Part shown: piece after piece, positions 26,493 to 35,178 of the stretch | How positions within the stretch are numbered: the first letter of the stretch is position 1 | How the letters are laid out: every line of letters begins with the position of its first letter | NCBI RefSeq assembly: GCF_018904615.1 | Contig: NZ_JADCNH010000037.1 | Span: 1-42,139, forward strand | Reading direction: 5' to 3' | DNA: 42,139 nucleotides | From: Verticiella alkaliphila | Lineage (GTDB): Bacteria; Pseudomonadota; Gammaproteobacteria; Burkholderiales; Burkholderiaceae_B | Notes under the pieces: model-generated | Told to the model about the DNA's origin: nothing | Seen by the model: the letters and a program-made list of their open reading frames with translations, nothing else | Database searches by the model: none | Translations under genes and position numbers: made by a program

Positions 26493-27145
26493 CAGCGAGT
26501 GCCTTGGCGGGTGGAGTCTTGAACGGGGGCGGGGCCACCGGCGGCACGAAGGGCTGCCTCACGGGCTATGGCTTCCTGGGCGATCTCTTCGGCCAGACGC
26601 TCTTCGGCAGATTTCTCTTCCGGCTTGTCGCGCGGATCCGGGCCTTTGCCCATGAGGAACGCGACGCACTTGATGAGGTGGGAGACGCCCGCCAGCACCA
26701 GCAACAGGAAGCCGGCCGGAATCAGGAGCTTGACCGGCCAGCGCACGAGGCCGCCCGAATTGGACGACTGCTCGTTGGTGACGTACGAATCCATGAACAT
26801 CGGCCAGGACAGCCACAGGATCACCACGGCCATAGGCAGCAGGAAGAACAGGGTCCCGAAGAGCTCGAGGTAGATCTGGCGGCGCTGCGTGAAACGCGAG
26901 GCGAGGATGTCCACACGGACGTGCTCGTTGCGCAGCAGGGTATAGCCCGCGGTAAGCAGGAACATGGCGCCGAACATGTACCACTGGACTTCCAGCCATG
27001 CGTTCGAACTGGTGTGGAACACCTTGCGAACGACGGCGTTGCCGGCACTGATGAAGACGACGATGAGCGTGATCCACATGACCACCTGGCCGACACGCTG
27101 GTTGATGGCGTCGATCAGGCGCGATAAAGCGAGCAGGATACGCAT
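26492..27145 (-). CDS. TRAP transporter small permease subunit (DctQ, FcbT2-type)
   Basis: A 217-residue four-helix membrane protein: MWITLIVVFISAGNAVVRK, then WLEVQWYMFGAMFLLTAGYT (the family's conserved W-x-E-E/V-Q segment), LFFLLPMAVVILWLSW and LLIPAGFLLLVLAGVSHLI. The C-terminal 45 residues are charged (KPEEKSAEERLAEEIAQEA) and would form a cytoplasmic helix. AGGAG six bases before ATG 27145 decides the start. It is followed by dctM with overlap and preceded, after 358 bases, by dctP. Confidence 0.9.
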   Translation of the reverse strand: MRILLALSRLIDAINQRVGQVVMWITLIVVFISAGNAVVRKVFHTSSNAWLEVQWYMFGAMFLLTAGYTLLRNEHVRVDILASRFTQRRQIYLELFGTLFFLLPMAVVILWLSWPMFMDSYVTNEQSSNSGGLVRWPVKLLIPAGFLLLVLAGVSHLIKCVAFLMGKGPDPRDKPEEKSAEERLAEEIAQEAIAREAALRAAGGPAPVQDSTRQGTR

Positions 27146-27503
27146 CGAGACTCCTGGGATGGGGCCATCATGCGAAGCGGCGGTCGGATCGCGACCACAG
27201 CCCGGCGAGCACGAGGGCCAGGGATAGCACAATAGGTTACTGATTTCGTCGAGCAGGCGCGCCTAGGGTATGCCCGCATGTGGCAGAAATGCACGCAAAG
27301 ACTGGACATCGGCCGCGCCTGGGGCAGACGAGGCCGGAATTATATCGTCACACACCGGGGCTCACGGGCGACCCATCAAGCCAGACGGCCCGAGGACTCA
27401 CACGCGGCACGGGCCGGCGGGGCGAACGGATTCGCCCCGCCGGCCCGGCCCGCCGCTGTCGAGCGACAGCCTTCAGCCGGCAGGCAGACCAAGCTCGCAG
27501 CCT
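27146..27503 (-). other. long dctP-dctQ intergenic region
   Basis: 358 bases between the two TRAP genes without a credible gene. It contains a perfect 16-bp stem-loop just behind dctP. A separate weak promoter for dctQM cannot be excluded. Short frames here have no ribosome sites. Confidence 0.5.
27411..27446. repeat. perfect 16-bp inverted repeat behind dctP
   Basis: GGGCCGGCGGGGCGAA, loop CGGA, then TTCGCCCCGCCGGCCC. On the dctP transcript it lies 57 bases after the stop and has no T run. It probably stops decay or reduces read-through, so that the binding protein is made in excess over the permease, a common arrangement in transport operons. Confidence 0.65.
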
Positions 27504-28601
27504 TCAGCTGCGACGACCCAGAGCCGCGGACATGAACTGGTCGAAGTTGTTCTCCGCCACCCGGAACCACGGCACCTGGCTATCCCGAAAGGCCATGTAG
27601 TCGTCGTGCACCTTCTTGAACCGCGGATTGCTCGCAGACAATTCCTTGTAGAGATCGTTGGAGGCTGCAAAGCAGGCTTCCATGACCTCACGGGGGAAGG
27701 AGCGCAACTGCGCGCCGTTGGCGATCAGCCGGCGCAGGGCGTTCGGGTTCTCGGCGTCGTACTTGCCGATCATGTCGTTGGTGGCCGCTGCCGACGCATT
27801 CGACAGCGCCGCCTGGTAGTGCTTGGGCAGCGATTCGAACGACTTGTCGTTCACGTAAAGCGACACCTGCAGCGTGCCTTCCCACCAGCCCGGCGCGTAG
27901 TAGAAGCGCGCCACCTTGTTGAAGCCGAGCTTCTCGTCGTCATACGGGCCGATCCATTCGGCGGCATCGATGGTGCCCTTCTCCAGCGCGGGGTAGATGT
28001 CACCCCCGGCGATCTGCTGGGGCACCACGCCCAGGCGCGACAGCACCGCGCCTGCGAAGGCGCTCACGCGGAACTTCAGCCCCTTCAGGTCTTCGACGCT
28101 CTTGATCTCGTTGCGGAACCAGCCCCCCATCTGGGTGCCGGTGTAGCCGCACGGGAAATTCACGATGTTGTAGGTCTTGAAGAATTCACGCATCAACGAC
28201 ATGCCGTTGCCGTGCGTCATCCACGCATTCATCTGCCGTGTGTTGAGCCCGAAGGGCACGGCGGCGTCGAAGCTGAACGTGGGATCCTTGCCGTAGTAGT
28301 AGTAGGACGCGGAGTGGCCGCATTCGACCGTGCCGTTCTGCACGGCATCGAGCACCTGCAGGGCAGGGACGATCTCGCCTGCCGGGAAGGCACGGATGTT
28401 GAACTTGCCGCCCGTGGCTTCGTTCAGGTATTTGGCGACCATCTCGCCACCGCTGAAGATGGCGTCTGCACTGCGGGGAAAGCTCGACGCCAGGCGCCAC
28501 GTGATCGTGGGCATGTCCTGAGCGAATACGGGTGCGGCCAGCGTGGCCCCCGCAGCAGCGCCACCCAGTGCGGCGTGCTTCATGAAGGAACGGCGTTGCA
28601 T
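27504..28601 (-). CDS. TRAP transporter substrate-binding protein (DctP, TakP/FcbT1-type)
   Basis: A 365-residue periplasmic binding protein of the COG4663 group (TakP for 2-oxo acids, FcbT1 for 4-chlorobenzoate). A twin-arginine-like signal peptide begins MQRRSFMKHAALGGAAAGAT and is cleaved near PVFAQ. Group motifs: YYYYGKDPTFSFDAAVPFGL, MGGWFRNEI (with the carboxylate-binding Arg), DAAEWIGPYDDEKLGF and PGWWEG. In TakP, Glu and Trp in these segments hold substrate and Na+. The ligand is thus likely a 2-oxo or aromatic carboxylate. GAGGAG seven bases before the ATG supports 28601. A periplasmic lyase gene diverges upstream and a terephthalate cluster lies beyond it, so the ligand may be linked to either. 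Confidence 0.9.
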   Translation of the reverse strand: MQRRSFMKHAALGGAAAGATLAAPVFAQDMPTITWRLASSFPRSADAIFSGGEMVAKYLNEATGGKFNIRAFPAGEIVPALQVLDAVQNGTVECGHSASYYYYGKDPTFSFDAAVPFGLNTRQMNAWMTHGNGMSLMREFFKTYNIVNFPCGYTGTQMGGWFRNEIKSVEDLKGLKFRVSAFAGAVLSRLGVVPQQIAGGDIYPALEKGTIDAAEWIGPYDDEKLGFNKVARFYYAPGWWEGTLQVSLYVNDKSFESLPKHYQAALSNASAAATNDMIGKYDAENPNALRRLIANGAQLRSFPREVMEACFAASNDLYKELSASNPRFKKVHDDYMAFRDSQVPWFRVAENNFDQFMSAALGRRS

Positions 28602-28661
28602 CAATGACTCCTCGAAACCCTGTCTGTCGGTGATTCTTCTTGGCATGGGAACGCCGTTGTC

Positions 28662-28676
28662 GACTCTTGTGGAGTC
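28662..28676. promoter_or_regulatory. short inverted repeat in the dctP-lyase divergent region
   Basis: GACTC-TTGTG-GAGTC lies about 60 bases before the dctP ATG, within the 291-base region between the two divergent genes. It is a possible regulator site, weak on its own; no regulator gene is adjacent. Confidence 0.25.
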
Positions 28677-28892
28677 TCGCCGACGCTGTTTCATCATGCC
28701 ACAAAGCTTGCAAAACGCGTGTTGCGTATGGAGCAAACCCGTGGGGTCTTCGCCACGCAGACCCGGGTAAACCCTGGCTCTGAGCGTTGCAACCCGACAC
28801 CGCGGTGCCAGCCGCAACCTGTAAGCTTCGAGAGCATTCCAACCATGATCCTGATCAGCGACTTGCGCCCTGCATCAGGCACCGGAGACAAC

Positions 28893-30494
28893 ATGACCCT
28901 CACCCTGCCCGCCTGGCAGCGTCTGGCATTCGCCTGCCTGCTTGCCGCTCCGCTCACGGCCCACGCCGCCAGTACGGCCGACAAGCCCTGCAAGACCACG
29001 GAAGAATGTGCCGCCCAGGCGCGGCAGGTCGGTGCGACAGGTGAGCCTGCGCGCACCCGGACAGGCGAGGACGACCAGTTCGCCTGGATGAACCGGATCA
29101 ACCAGGCGTCGATCGTCATGCTGGTCGAGGAAGGCATCGTCACCCCGGAGATGGGCCGCAAGATCGCCGGCGGCGTCGCCTTCGCCATGCGCCAGGGCGA
29201 CGCCCCCGGGGGCAAGCGGCCATCAGACGTCATGCAGGTCGAGCGCATCATGACCGACGAGATCGGCCCCGAGGCCTCGCTCATCCATGCCGGGCGCAGC
29301 CGGCAGGACATGTATGCCACCTATCGCAATGCGCGGCTGCGCGCTGCCGTGCTCGACTACACCGAGGCGATGAACGCCTCGCGCGAACGCGTGCTCGCGC
29401 TTGCCGAGAAGAACGTCGACACGCTCGTGCCGGCCTACACCAATGGCGTGCAGGCCATGCCGGTGAGCTATGCGCATTACCTGCTGGCGTACGAAGCTTC
29501 GTTCGCGCGCGACGCGCAGCGTGTGCGTGATCTCTATGCGCGCCTGAACCTAAGCGCCATGGGCACGGCCGTGCTGGCCAATTCCGCGTGGCCGCTGAAC
29601 CGCGAGCGGCTCGCCACGCTGCTCGGCTTTGACGGCGTGGTGGAGAACTCGATGGATGCCGGCCAGGTCATCACGTTCGACGTGCCTCTGGAGGCCACCG
29701 GCATCGCGTCCTCGGCCGCCATCCGCATCGGCGCACTGATGGGCGATCTGCACACCCAGTATCACCAGATCCGCCCCTGGATCCTGCTCGAGGAAGGTGC
29801 GACCTACGCGAGCAGCGCCATGCCGCAAAAGCGCAATCCCGGCCTCATCATGCGGGTGCGCGAGTCGGCCTCCGACGTGGTCGGCCTGGCCCAAGCCACC
29901 ACGATCCGGGCCCACAACGTCACCACCGGCATGACCGACTACAAGGCGGCATGGGACTCGCTCGGGGTCTACCCCGCAGCGCAGTCCATGTGGGAAGGCC
30001 TGGACAAGGTGCTGGCCGCGCTGGTGGTGGATCCCAAGCGTGCCCGCGAGGAACTGGACAGCGAGTGGACGACCTCCATGGAGCTTGCCGATACCCTGCA
30101 ACGTCAGCATGACGTGCCCTTCCGAGTGGGTCACGGCTTTGCCTCGCTCGTCGTGACCTACGCTCGTGAACACGGCCTCGCCCCGCGCGATTTCCCGTAT
30201 GCCGAGGCACAACGCCTCTATGGTGAGGCAGCCACCAAGTACCGCTGGAGCAACACCACCCTGCCGCTGGACGAGGCCGCGTTCCAGGCCACGCTGTCGG
30301 CCGAAGACATGGTCAGGACGCGGGTGGGCACGGGCGGGCCGCAGCCCACCGAGGTGCAGCGCATGCTCACCCAGGCCAAGGAAACGTTGGCGCGCGACCG
30401 CACGTGGTTGCGTGAACGGCGCGACCGGATGGCGGAATCGCAGCGCACGCTCGATGCGGCGTTCCAGAAGCTCGTGGACAAGCTGGCGGGTTGA
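28893..30494 (+). CDS. exported argininosuccinate lyase/fumarase-superfamily enzyme
   Basis: A 533-residue lyase of the aspartase/fumarase superfamily, closest in motifs to argininosuccinate lyase: LIHAGRSRQDMYATYRNARL (from about 128, compare HTGRSRNDQ) and the superfamily signature SSAMPQKRNPG (from about 308), whose Ser is the catalytic base. Unlike ArgH it has a clear signal peptide (MTLTLPAWQRLAFACLLAAP, cleaved near AHAAS) and a mature N-terminus with two close cysteines (PCKTTEEC), so it should act in the periplasm. The superfamily splits fumarate from a succinyl compound. GGAG seven bases before ATG 28893 decides the start. It diverges from a TRAP carrier for carboxylates. It is unlikely to be the arginine-pathway enzyme. 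Substrate unknown. Confidence 0.82.
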   Translation: MTLTLPAWQRLAFACLLAAPLTAHAASTADKPCKTTEECAAQARQVGATGEPARTRTGEDDQFAWMNRINQASIVMLVEEGIVTPEMGRKIAGGVAFAMRQGDAPGGKRPSDVMQVERIMTDEIGPEASLIHAGRSRQDMYATYRNARLRAAVLDYTEAMNASRERVLALAEKNVDTLVPAYTNGVQAMPVSYAHYLLAYEASFARDAQRVRDLYARLNLSAMGTAVLANSAWPLNRERLATLLGFDGVVENSMDAGQVITFDVPLEATGIASSAAIRIGALMGDLHTQYHQIRPWILLEEGATYASSAMPQKRNPGLIMRVRESASDVVGLAQATTIRAHNVTTGMTDYKAAWDSLGVYPAAQSMWEGLDKVLAALVVDPKRAREELDSEWTTSMELADTLQRQHDVPFRVGHGFASLVVTYAREHGLAPRDFPYAEAQRLYGEAATKYRWSNTTLPLDEAAFQATLSAEDMVRTRVGTGGPQPTEVQRMLTQAKETLARDRTWLRERRDRMAESQRTLDAAFQKLVDKLAG

Positions 30495-30519
30495 GGACGC
30501 ATCGAGCGTTCGCGCCCTG

Positions 30520-30550
30520 ACTGCCGCACCCTCTCGGGCATCGCGGCAGT
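30520..30550. terminator. possible bidirectional stem-loop
   Basis: ACTGCCGC (30520-30527) and GCGGCAGT (30543-30550) form an 8-bp stem between the convergent lyase and tphA1 genes. No T run, weak support. Confidence 0.3.
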
Positions 30551-30574
30551 GAGCCGCGAGGGGCCCTCTGTTCG

Positions 30575-31578
30575 TCAGGCTGCGCCGCCGGGCACGAAGG
30601 CGTCGGCGTGGAAATCCTCCGCGGCCAGGCCATGGGCAAGCGCTGTCGCGCGCGTGGCCTGCACAAGTCCAGGCGCCCCGCAACAGTAGAGCACGTGCCC
30701 GCGCAGGTCCGGCACGGCAGCGGCCAGCGCGTCTGGCAATCGTCCCGCAAAGGCGTCGGGTAACGCACTCGTCTCCTCGCTCACGGCCGGCACGAACCGG
30801 AAGGCAGTCAGTCGCGTCTGCCAGGGCTGCACCGCGGGCAGCAGGTACAGCCCGGCGTCGGTACGTGCCCCCCACAGCAGGGTCACGGTGCGCGGGTCGC
30901 CCCGGCGTGCCAGGTCGTCCAGTATGGATTTGATCGGGGCGAAGCCCGTGCCACCGGCCACACAGACCAGCGGGCGGATGTCGTCAGCGGCCAGACCCAC
31001 ACTGCCAAAGGGCAGGACGATCTCGACGGGGTCTCCTGGCACGAGATCCGGCACCATCGCCGTGAAACGTCCCCCCGCCACGTGACGGATGTGCAGCGTC
31101 ACGCCATCGCTCTCCTGCGGCGGATTGGCCATGGAGTAGGAGCGCTCGACCCATCGGGCAACACGATCTGCAGGTACTGCCCCGCGCGAAACTTCGCCCG
31201 CTTGCCCGCCGGCAGACGCAGCTGGAGGATGGACACATCGGGGGCAGCACGCGTGTTGCGAAACACCTTGGCCGTGAGGCGCCGCCTCGCGCTCGCGTCC
31301 ACGCGCTGCCAGTGCCGTGGCGCGAGCGTGACCTCGCCGCTCGGCGCGGCCCGGCAAAACAGGACCTCGCCCGGCGCGCAGGCCGGATGCTCAAGCGTCG
31401 TCCCGGGCAACGGATGGACCTGCCCGGCGGCGATGCTTCCGGCACAGTTGCCGCACACGCCCTTGCGGCAGGAGTACGGCAGGTCGATACCTGCCTGCAG
31501 GGCCGCACTGAGGACGTCCTGGCCGGGCGCAGCCTCGAAGGCGACGTCGGTGTCGGCGATGCGAAGGATGGTGTTCAT
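30575..31578 (-). pseudogene. tphA1: terephthalate 1,2-dioxygenase reductase component TphA1, frameshifted
   Basis: The electron-transfer partner of TphA2A3: it passes electrons from NAD(P)H through FAD and a plant-type 2Fe-2S cluster. The N-terminal ferredoxin domain has CRKGVCGNC, and the closing Cys is in VLFCRAA. The FAD motif RSYSMANPP, the nucleotide motif CVAGGTGFAPIKS and the terminal YCCGAPGLVQ follow. After QIVLPDG the frame shifts: ERSYSMANPP lies one frame away. The gene spans 1004 bases, one short of 335 codons, so a single base is missing near 31147-31148; repaired, it is 334 residues, the length of Comamonas TphA1. If real, the dioxygenase here has no reductase. The start overlaps the tphB stop (ATGA). 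Confidence 0.88.
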
Positions 31579-32540
31579 GGTGTCGAAGGCAGGTTGCAGA
31601 GCCCGCCAAGAAGATCGATCGTTCTCAGGATGCCGTCGGCGCGGGCCACGCCCTGCCCTGCGATATCCATGGCGCAACCATGACCCACGCTGCTCAGCAG
31701 GGCGTCGGCGCCGATGGAGAGCGCGCTGGCAGCCTGGGGCGCCAGCAGCTTCACGGGAATGTGGCCCTGGTCATGGAACATGGCGACGTACAGGTCCTGC
31801 TGTCGCTGGGAGAGGAGTACGTCGGCCCCGGCGGGCGGATCGACGGCCATGCCTTCCTCGCGCAGCGCTGCGGCGGCGGGCAGGGTGACACGCGCATCGT
31901 CAGGACCGAAGAGACCCGATTCGGAGGCATGCGGATTGATGCCGAAGATGCCGACGCGCGGCTCGCGCACGCCCATCGCGGCGCAGGCCCGGACGCCGGC
32001 CCGGGCGGCCGCCTGTACCAACGCACTGTCGAGCCGGCCCAAGGCGTGGCGCACGCTCTCGTGCAGCGTCGCATGGACGATGCGCAGCCCTGCGCCCACC
32101 AGCATCAGGAACACCGCGTCCTCGGGCACGTTGCATACCCGTGCCACCAGCGAGGGATAGCCGTTGAACGCGATACCCGCCCGGTGGATCGCCATCTCGT
32201 GGTGCGGACCCGCCACCACGGCGTCGACCTCGCCCGCCCGACAGGCCTGCAGCGCCACGGTGGCGGCTGCCACCGCGGCAGCACCCGCCTCGGCGCAGAC
32301 GACGCCAGGGCGCATGGCGGATGCGGGCAGGTCGCCCGTGGCCTGCACACGCGCGCGCGTCAGCACGTGCGTCAGACCCAGGCGCGCCGCGGTGGTTGTC
32401 CATACATTTTCCGGCCCCACCAGCGTCAGCGCGAGGCCGGACGCCTCCTGCCTCGCGGCGAGCGCCTTGAGCGCAATCTCCGGTCCGATGCCGTTCGGGT
32501 CGCCGCAGGCGATCGCCAGCCGTCGCACGTTCGTTGACAT
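31575..32540 (-). CDS. tphB: 1,2-dihydroxy-3,5-cyclohexadiene-1,4-dicarboxylate dehydrogenase TphB
   Basis: A 321-residue PdxA-family dehydrogenase. It should oxidise and decarboxylate the cis-diol made by the dioxygenase, giving protocatechuate. Context and sequence both point to TphB, not to the vitamin B6 enzyme PdxA: GPHHEMAIHRAGIAFNGYPS, VGAGLRIVHATLHESVR, FGINPHASE, QDLYVAMFHDQGHIPVKLL and SSVGHGCAMDIAG agree closely with my memory of Comamonas TphB. Metal-binding histidines expected in TLHES, NPHASE and HDQGH are present. The start at 32540 lies eight bases behind tphA3 and the stop overlaps tphA1, so it is within one operon. Confidence 0.92.
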   Translation of the reverse strand: MSTNVRRLAIACGDPNGIGPEIALKALAARQEASGLALTLVGPENVWTTTAARLGLTHVLTRARVQATGDLPASAMRPGVVCAEAGAAAVAAATVALQACRAGEVDAVVAGPHHEMAIHRAGIAFNGYPSLVARVCNVPEDAVFLMLVGAGLRIVHATLHESVRHALGRLDSALVQAAARAGVRACAAMGVREPRVGIFGINPHASESGLFGPDDARVTLPAAAALREEGMAVDPPAGADVLLSQRQQDLYVAMFHDQGHIPVKLLAPQAASALSIGADALLSSVGHGCAMDIAGQGVARADGILRTIDLLGGLCNLPSTP

Positions 32541-32548
32541 CGCCGCGC

Positions 32549-33013
32549 CTACAGTGGCAGAGCCAGCAACGTGTCGGTGATCGTGCTGTCACAGACGACG
32601 ACGCGCTCGGCCAGGCGCAGCCGGCCGTCCTCGCGCACGAAGCGGTCTTCGTAGGCGCCCGTCGCGAAGACGTCGGTCTGCCCCGTGGCCATGATGCGCG
32701 CCACGAGGAACGGCGTGCGCGCCTGCGGTGCCTCGGCAGACGCGTTCAGCACGTGCGGCATGCCCAGGATGTGCCGGTAGCGTTGGCGCTCGTAGATGTT
32801 CGCTTCGCGCAGCGCGCAGACGCGGTCCTCGAGCATCGCGCGGGAGTCGGCATAGACGATCCCGGCCGGCAGGCCGTCGCGCTGATTCTCCCAGTGCGTG
32901 ATGCGGTAGTGGCAGTGTTCGGTGAAGTACTCGGGCCAGGCCTCGAGCGCATCGCTGTCGATGGTCTCGGCATAGGCGGCATTGAATGCACAAATGTCCA
33001 GCAAAGTGGTCAT
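32549..33013 (-). CDS. tphA3: terephthalate 1,2-dioxygenase small subunit TphA3
   Basis: A 154-residue beta subunit of a Rieske ring-hydroxylating dioxygenase, with a structural role in the alpha3beta3 hexamer. It has the cone-shaped (SnoaL/NTF2-like) fold sequence AFNAAYAETIDSDALEAWPE, YFTEHCHYRIT, ALREANIYERQRYRHILGMP and the C-terminal VCDSTITDTLLALPL. These and the length of 154 match Comamonas TphA3 as I recall it. It starts 18 bases after the tphA2 stop and ends eight bases before tphB. Confidence 0.93.
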   Translation of the reverse strand: MTTLLDICAFNAAYAETIDSDALEAWPEYFTEHCHYRITHWENQRDGLPAGIVYADSRAMLEDRVCALREANIYERQRYRHILGMPHVLNASAEAPQARTPFLVARIMATGQTDVFATGAYEDRFVREDGRLRLAERVVVCDSTITDTLLALPL

Positions 33014-33031
33014 GATCGAAGCTCGTCCAGG

Positions 33032-34276
33032 TCAGGGGGCCATGTAGTAGCGGTACGCCTTCCAGAAGCCGCGCACGGAAGCCTCCGTCGCGCGCCCTTC
33101 GCTGGAGGCCGCGTCCTCCCCGCCCATCTCGACGATGGCCTGCGCGTCGTGGGCGCCGGCGATACCGCGCTGCACGAAGCCGCCCACGGCGCCATCCTCC
33201 ATGGAGATGAAGCCGGCCGGACCGATGAGATTGGACTGCTTGAGCCGCACCTGGCGCTGTTCGGGCGTGTCGGAGACGTAGCCGAGATACGTCCAGTTCA
33301 GTTCCGTGCGCGCCACGCCCTTGGGCAGCACCTGCCGTACGGCCAGACAATTCTGAATCTGCTGAAGCACGAAGCCCGGGAACACCGACAGGATCTGCAG
33401 CGTCACGCCATCGTCGTACTCGGTGAAGCCGGCGAGCAGACTCGGGTCCTTGAGCCGGTAGTCGTCCGTGTCCGAGCGCAGCTTCTGGGCTTTGTACGAA
33501 TCGTCCTTGGCACGCTCCGGCTCGATCATCGAGTAGCTCACGTGGTGGGCGCCGCTCGGGTCGACGATGACGCCGCCGCGCTGGGACAGACGGTTGAGCT
33601 CGAAGGTCGTGAAAAAGAGGTGCAGCAGGCTCGCGTGATAGCTGTCCTTCACATTCTCCACGTAGAGCTTCCAGTTGTTGGGCAGTGCCTGCGTGAACCG
33701 GCCGATCACCTGCACCGGCTCGCGCAGCACGCGCCGGATGCGCTGGCTGATCTCCTCTCCCAGGTATTCCTCGATCGGCAACACGTCGTCGCTAAAGCTG
33801 CCGAAGACGAGCCCACAGAAGACAGCGATGCGCAACGGCCGGGGGCCATGCGCCTCCTTGCAGAAGCTCGCCGGCATCCCACCCTGGCCCTTGACGCCGT
33901 GCTCGAAGGCAACGCCGGTGAGCTCGCCCTGCCGGTTGTAGCTCCAGGCGTGATACACGCACTGGAAGCTGTCCGCGCGCCCCGCGCGTTCCAGGGCAAT
34001 CAGCGCGCCCCGGTGAGCACAGCGGTTCTCGAAGCCGTAGATCTCGCCATCGTCATCGCGCACGACGACCACGGGGGTCTCGCCGGCAAACGTCGTGCGG
34101 TAGTCCCCCGGCTCGGCCACCTCGGCGTCCAGGCACAGATAGTTCCAGGTGGGCCCTTGAAAGATTCGCGTCTGTTCGGCCGCATGCTGCTCGGCATGGG
34201 CATAGACGGCGAAGGGCACCCGGGTGAGTTCGGGTGGCATGAACACCAGGGGGCGGACAGCGGATGATTCGAGCAT
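33032..34276 (-). CDS. tphA2: terephthalate 1,2-dioxygenase large subunit TphA2
   Basis: A 414-residue alpha subunit of the dioxygenase that adds O2 to terephthalate to give the 1,2-cis-dihydrodiol. The Rieske cluster ligands are Cys86, His88, Cys106 and His109 (CAH...CVYH). The mononuclear iron motif D-x2-H-x4-H is Asp211, His214, His219 ([12 protein letters not shown]). Long stretches agree with Comamonas TphA2, including [40 protein letters not shown] and [19 protein letters not shown]. Arg314 (LAVRQ) and Arg395 (SEGRAT) align, with an offset of five, with the two arginines reported to hold the distal carboxylate (309 and 390), which favours terephthalate over phthalate or benzoate. GGAG six bases before the ATG supports the start. 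Confidence 0.95.
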   Translation of the reverse strand: MLESSAVRPLVFMPPELTRVPFAVYAHAEQHAAEQTRIFQGPTWNYLCLDAEVAEPGDYRTTFAGETPVVVVRDDDGEIYGFENRCAHRGALIALERAGRADSFQCVYHAWSYNRQGELTGVAFEHGVKGQGGMPASFCKEAHGPRPLRIAVFCGLVFGSFSDDVLPIEEYLGEEISQRIRRVLREPVQVIGRFTQALPNNWKLYVENVKDSYHASLLHLFFTTFELNRLSQRGGVIVDPSGAHHVSYSMIEPERAKDDSYKAQKLRSDTDDYRLKDPSLLAGFTEYDDGVTLQILSVFPGFVLQQIQNCLAVRQVLPKGVARTELNWTYLGYVSDTPEQRQVRLKQSNLIGPAGFISMEDGAVGGFVQRGIAGAHDAQAIVEMGGEDAASSEGRATEASVRGFWKAYRYYMAP

Positions 34277-34317
34277 GGCGGACTCCAGGCACCCGGAAGA
34301 TCCAGGCGTGTGTCGCC

Positions 34318-34346
34318 ACCTTAGGGAGGGCTCAAACGCGCGTCAA
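34318..34346 (-). promoter_or_regulatory. probable tphA2 promoter
   Basis: On the minus strand TTGACG (34346-34341, near-consensus -35), a 17-base spacer, then TAAGGT (34323-34318, poor -10). A poor -10 fits a promoter that needs an activator; the proposed TphR site lies directly upstream of the -35. Confidence 0.5.
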
Positions 34347-34352
34347 CGAAAA

Positions 34353-34369
34353 ACGAACTTTTGTTCGCT
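34353..34369. promoter_or_regulatory. proposed TphR operator before tphA2
   Basis: ACGAACTTTTGTTCGCT contains the inverted arms CGAAC and GTTCG separated by four bases. It agrees at 15 of 17 positions with the site before tphC (35227-35243). It lies about 80 bases before the tphA2 ATG and seven bases upstream of the proposed -35, the usual place for activation by IclR-type regulators of aromatic pathways. Confidence 0.65.
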
Positions 34370-34399
34370 TAACGAACTTCGGTGCTGATGGGCATACGG

Positions 34400-35176
34400 T
34401 CACAGCACTGAACCCAGCATGCGGCGGGCGCTTTCGAGGTGGGGCAGCAACGAGTGCACCATGTCCTCGAGGCTCACCCGCTGGGTGCCCACCACGAGAC
34501 TCATGGCGGCGACCGTGCGTCCCGCATGGTCGCGCAGCGGCACGGCGATCGAGCGCACGCCGAGCTCGAGCTCCTCGTTGCACACCGCATAACCTTGGAG
34601 TCGCGCCGCCTGTACCGCGGCCATGAGGGCGTCCACATCCACCAAGGTATGCGGCGTGAGGCGGCGCAGCGGCACCTGGCGCAATCGACGCTCCAGAACG
34701 TCGTCAGGCAGTTCCGCGAGCAGGATCCGACCCGTCGCGGCGCTCTGGGCCGGCAGACGCGAGCCCATGCCAAGGCCATTGGACAAGCTGCGGCGCGCGG
34801 TGGCCCGTGCCACGAACACGGCCTCCATGCCGTCCAGTACGGCGACGGAACTGGACTCGTGCGTTCGCTCCGTCGTGGCCTCGAGCACCGGTTGCACCAG
34901 ACGGCCCAACGGATTAGAAGCGACATAGGCATGCCCCAGGCGCAGGGTGCGTGGTGCTAGGCGGAAGTACTTGCCATCGCTCTCCACGTAACCCAGCCGC
35001 TGCAGCGTGAGCAGGGAGCGCCGAGCCGATGCCCGGGTGTGCCCCGTGATCTCGGCGGCTTCGCTCAGGGTGAGGGCACCGCCCCGCATCCCGAACGCTT
35101 CCACGATGGCAAGCCCCTTTTCCAGACCGGCCACGTATTCCTTGTCTTCCTTGCTGCGCTCGTCCATCGCGGCCAT
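34400..35176 (-). CDS. tphR: IclR-family transcriptional regulator TphR
   Basis: A 258-residue IclR-type regulator. The N-terminal winged helix (about 15-75) shows YVAGLEKGLAIVEAF and LTLSEAAEITGHTRASARRS followed by LLTLQRLGYV; the C-terminal ligand domain (about 90-255) shows LSNGLGMGSRLPAQSAATGR and ELELGVRSIAVPLRD. This subgroup includes PcaU/PcaR/PobR and the terephthalate regulator TphR, which activates tph genes with terephthalate as inducer. Its place between tphC and tphA2 supports that name. The start is ATG 35176 (or 35167, MDERSKED); neither has a good ribosome site. A GTTCG/CGAAC palindrome next to the start suggests autoregulation. Confidence 0.88.
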   Translation of the reverse strand: MAAMDERSKEDKEYVAGLEKGLAIVEAFGMRGGALTLSEAAEITGHTRASARRSLLTLQRLGYVESDGKYFRLAPRTLRLGHAYVASNPLGRLVQPVLEATTERTHESSSVAVLDGMEAVFVARATARRSLSNGLGMGSRLPAQSAATGRILLAELPDDVLERRLRQVPLRRLTPHTLVDVDALMAAVQAARLQGYAVCNEELELGVRSIAVPLRDHAGRTVAAMSLVVGTQRVSLEDMVHSLLPHLESARRMLGSVL

Positions 35177-35178
35177 CC

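Noticed and set aside
28893-30494. Housekeeping argininosuccinate lyase ArgH
   Set aside because: The signal peptide, the extra N-terminal cysteines and altered HAGRSRQDM motif do not fit the cytoplasmic arginine enzyme.
31575-32540. Vitamin B6 enzyme PdxA
   Set aside because: The protein is in the PdxA family, but motifs and position between tphA3 and tphA1 fit the diol dehydrogenase TphB better.
32534-34267. 577-residue plus-strand open frame opposite tphA3 and tphA2
   Set aside because: Spans two well-supported minus-strand genes and their gap; no recognisable protein.
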